Source: Armatimonadota bacterium
Lineage (GTDB): Bacteria; Armatimonadota; UBA5829
Reading direction: 5' to 3'
Assembly (NCBI GenBank): GCA_023474015.1
Contig: JAMCYN010000144.1
Coordinates: forward strand, 1-5,352
DNA: 5,352 bases
Below the pieces are notes generated by a model. The model saw only the letters and a program-made list of their open reading frames with translations, did not search any database and had not been told where the DNA came from. A program made the translations under genes and the position numbers. Shown here in pieces: positions 4,791 to 5,352 of this stretch (its first letter is position 1; each line of letters opens with the position of its first letter).

Positions 4791-5352
4791 ATGGTTGAGT
4801 GGATTGTCAACAGCCAAAACAAATCGGCGTCCGGGTCGCTCGCGTCAGATGGCGTGTCAAGCACACCCCAGCTTCAGCGCGTCGTCAATTCTTGTCCAAG
4901 GCCGTTCGTGCTGATAAACGAGCGAGAACTCAGCGTCCTCAGGAGAGGATTGACCAAGGATGGCTGGAAGAAGAGTCTTTACCTGCAGCCCGCGCCGGAG
5001 CATCACGGTATCTACGTCGGCGCCGGATTGCTGTCCATCGCCAATCAGTGGCTGAATGCTGAGATTGTGGTTCCTGAAGCTGGTTGCCTCCAGCGGCATC
5101 GTGAGCTGGCGACCGCGGCACTTTCGCTGGCACTGGTATACGGCATTGAAAAAGATAGGGCTTATGCCGATAAAGCCGCTCAGGTTCTTTTGGAGTATGC
5201 TGAGAAATACCACGGAGGATGGGCAGAAGGTGCGCCGGATATGTTCGAGAACTCGGCATATGAGGCATCATGGGCACTGCCCCTCGCGCAAGCCTACGAC
5301 CTTATCTACTACTCCAGGATTATCGGCGACGAAGACAAGGAGCAGATTGAGC
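4791..5352 (+). CDS. Heparinase II/III-like (alginate-lyase-like) protein, N-terminal part, cut by window edge
   Basis: The first 187 codons are open to the right edge. Residues 35-64 (CPRPFVLINERELSVLRRGL and on) match the opening motif of heparinase II/III-like proteins, usually of the form HPRLxxTxxELxxLR. Residues 104-140 (ELATAALSLALVYGIEKD, then YADKAAQVLLEYAEKY) and 153-175 (ENSAYEASWALPLAQAYDL) are typical helices of the alpha/alpha toroid shared with alginate lyases. Such enzymes cleave uronic-acid polysaccharides by beta-elimination; the catalytic residues and beta-sandwich domain would lie beyond the window, so activity is not shown. The first 34 residues are hydrophilic and Ser/Asn-rich, with no signal peptide, unlike most relatives. 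The protein may be cytosolic, or the export signal may have been lost. The start is supported by GGGGAG 8 bases upstream and an in-frame stop just before. It diverges from the exporter operon and seems unrelated to it. Confidence 0.8.
   Translation, partial: MVEWIVNSQNKSASGSLASDGVSSTPQLQRVVNSCPRPFVLINERELSVLRRGLTKDGWKKSLYLQPAPEHHGIYVGAGLLSIANQWLNAEIVVPEAGCLQRHRELATAALSLALVYGIEKDRAYADKAAQVLLEYAEKYHGGWAEGAPDMFENSAYEASWALPLAQAYDLIYYSRIIGDEDKEQIE

Noticed and set aside
4583..4864. Minus-strand frame of 93 codons in the intergenic region, reaching into the lyase gene
   Set aside because: Its composition is odd (rich in Ser, Thr, Cys, Asn), it overlaps the start of the lyase-like gene antisense and it shows no recognisable motif.
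4857..5277. Two overlapping minus-strand frames under the right end
   Set aside because: Both are antisense to the heparinase-like frame, whose translation matches a known family over most of its length.

Overview
The window holds one leftward (minus-strand) operon, a promoter-bearing intergenic region of about 585 bases, and the start of a rightward gene that runs off the right edge. The organism is almost certainly a diderm (Gram-negative-type) bacterium. It encodes a TolC-family outer-membrane factor and a LolA-like periplasmic protein, uses clear Shine-Dalgarno sites and has a sigma-70-type promoter. Base composition is moderately GC-rich in the genes and visibly AT-richer between them. 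An environmental lineage such as Armatimonadota would fit the mix of heparinase-like lyase, LolA-like and TolC genes, but this is a guess and the sequence does not prove it.

Leftward operon, in transcription order: (1) a small AbrB/SpoVT-type DNA-binding protein (4205-3939, TTG start); (2) an ABC ATPase of the BcrA-like drug/peptide export type (3932-3006, TTG start); (3) an ABC-2 type permease with about six membrane segments (3037-2171), overlapping the ATPase gene; (4) a secreted LolA-like / outer-membrane-lipoprotein-sorting-like protein (2174-1515, GTG start, 4-base overlap); (5) a TolC-family outer-membrane efflux protein (1509-130, TTG start, 5-base gap); and (6) the first codons of another membrane-anchored or secreted protein (68-1, cut by the window edge), plausibly a periplasmic adaptor of a tripartite exporter. 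The tight spacing and overlaps mean these are almost certainly co-transcribed. Together they cover inner membrane, periplasm and outer membrane, so an envelope-spanning export or lipid/lipoprotein-handling system under AbrB-type control is the most natural reading. The substrate cannot be told from the sequence.

The operon promoter is unusually easy to see: a perfect TTGACA, a 17-base spacer and TAATAT, with a 6+6 base inverted repeat (ATACAA-N7-TTGTAT) over the -10 edge and expected start point. This is a good candidate operator for autoregulation by the AbrB-type protein. Further right, 4416-4476 carries two imperfect 26-base tandem units framed by 9-base inverted arms, and 4567-4579 is a short palindrome. 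Neither is explained by a gene. A run of four 7-base repeats sits between the tolC-like gene and the following gene (73-100).

The right end (4791 onward, plus strand) is the N-terminal 187 codons of a heparinase II/III-like / alginate-lyase-like polysaccharide lyase. It has a good ribosome binding site but no recognisable signal peptide. It looks functionally unrelated to the operon.
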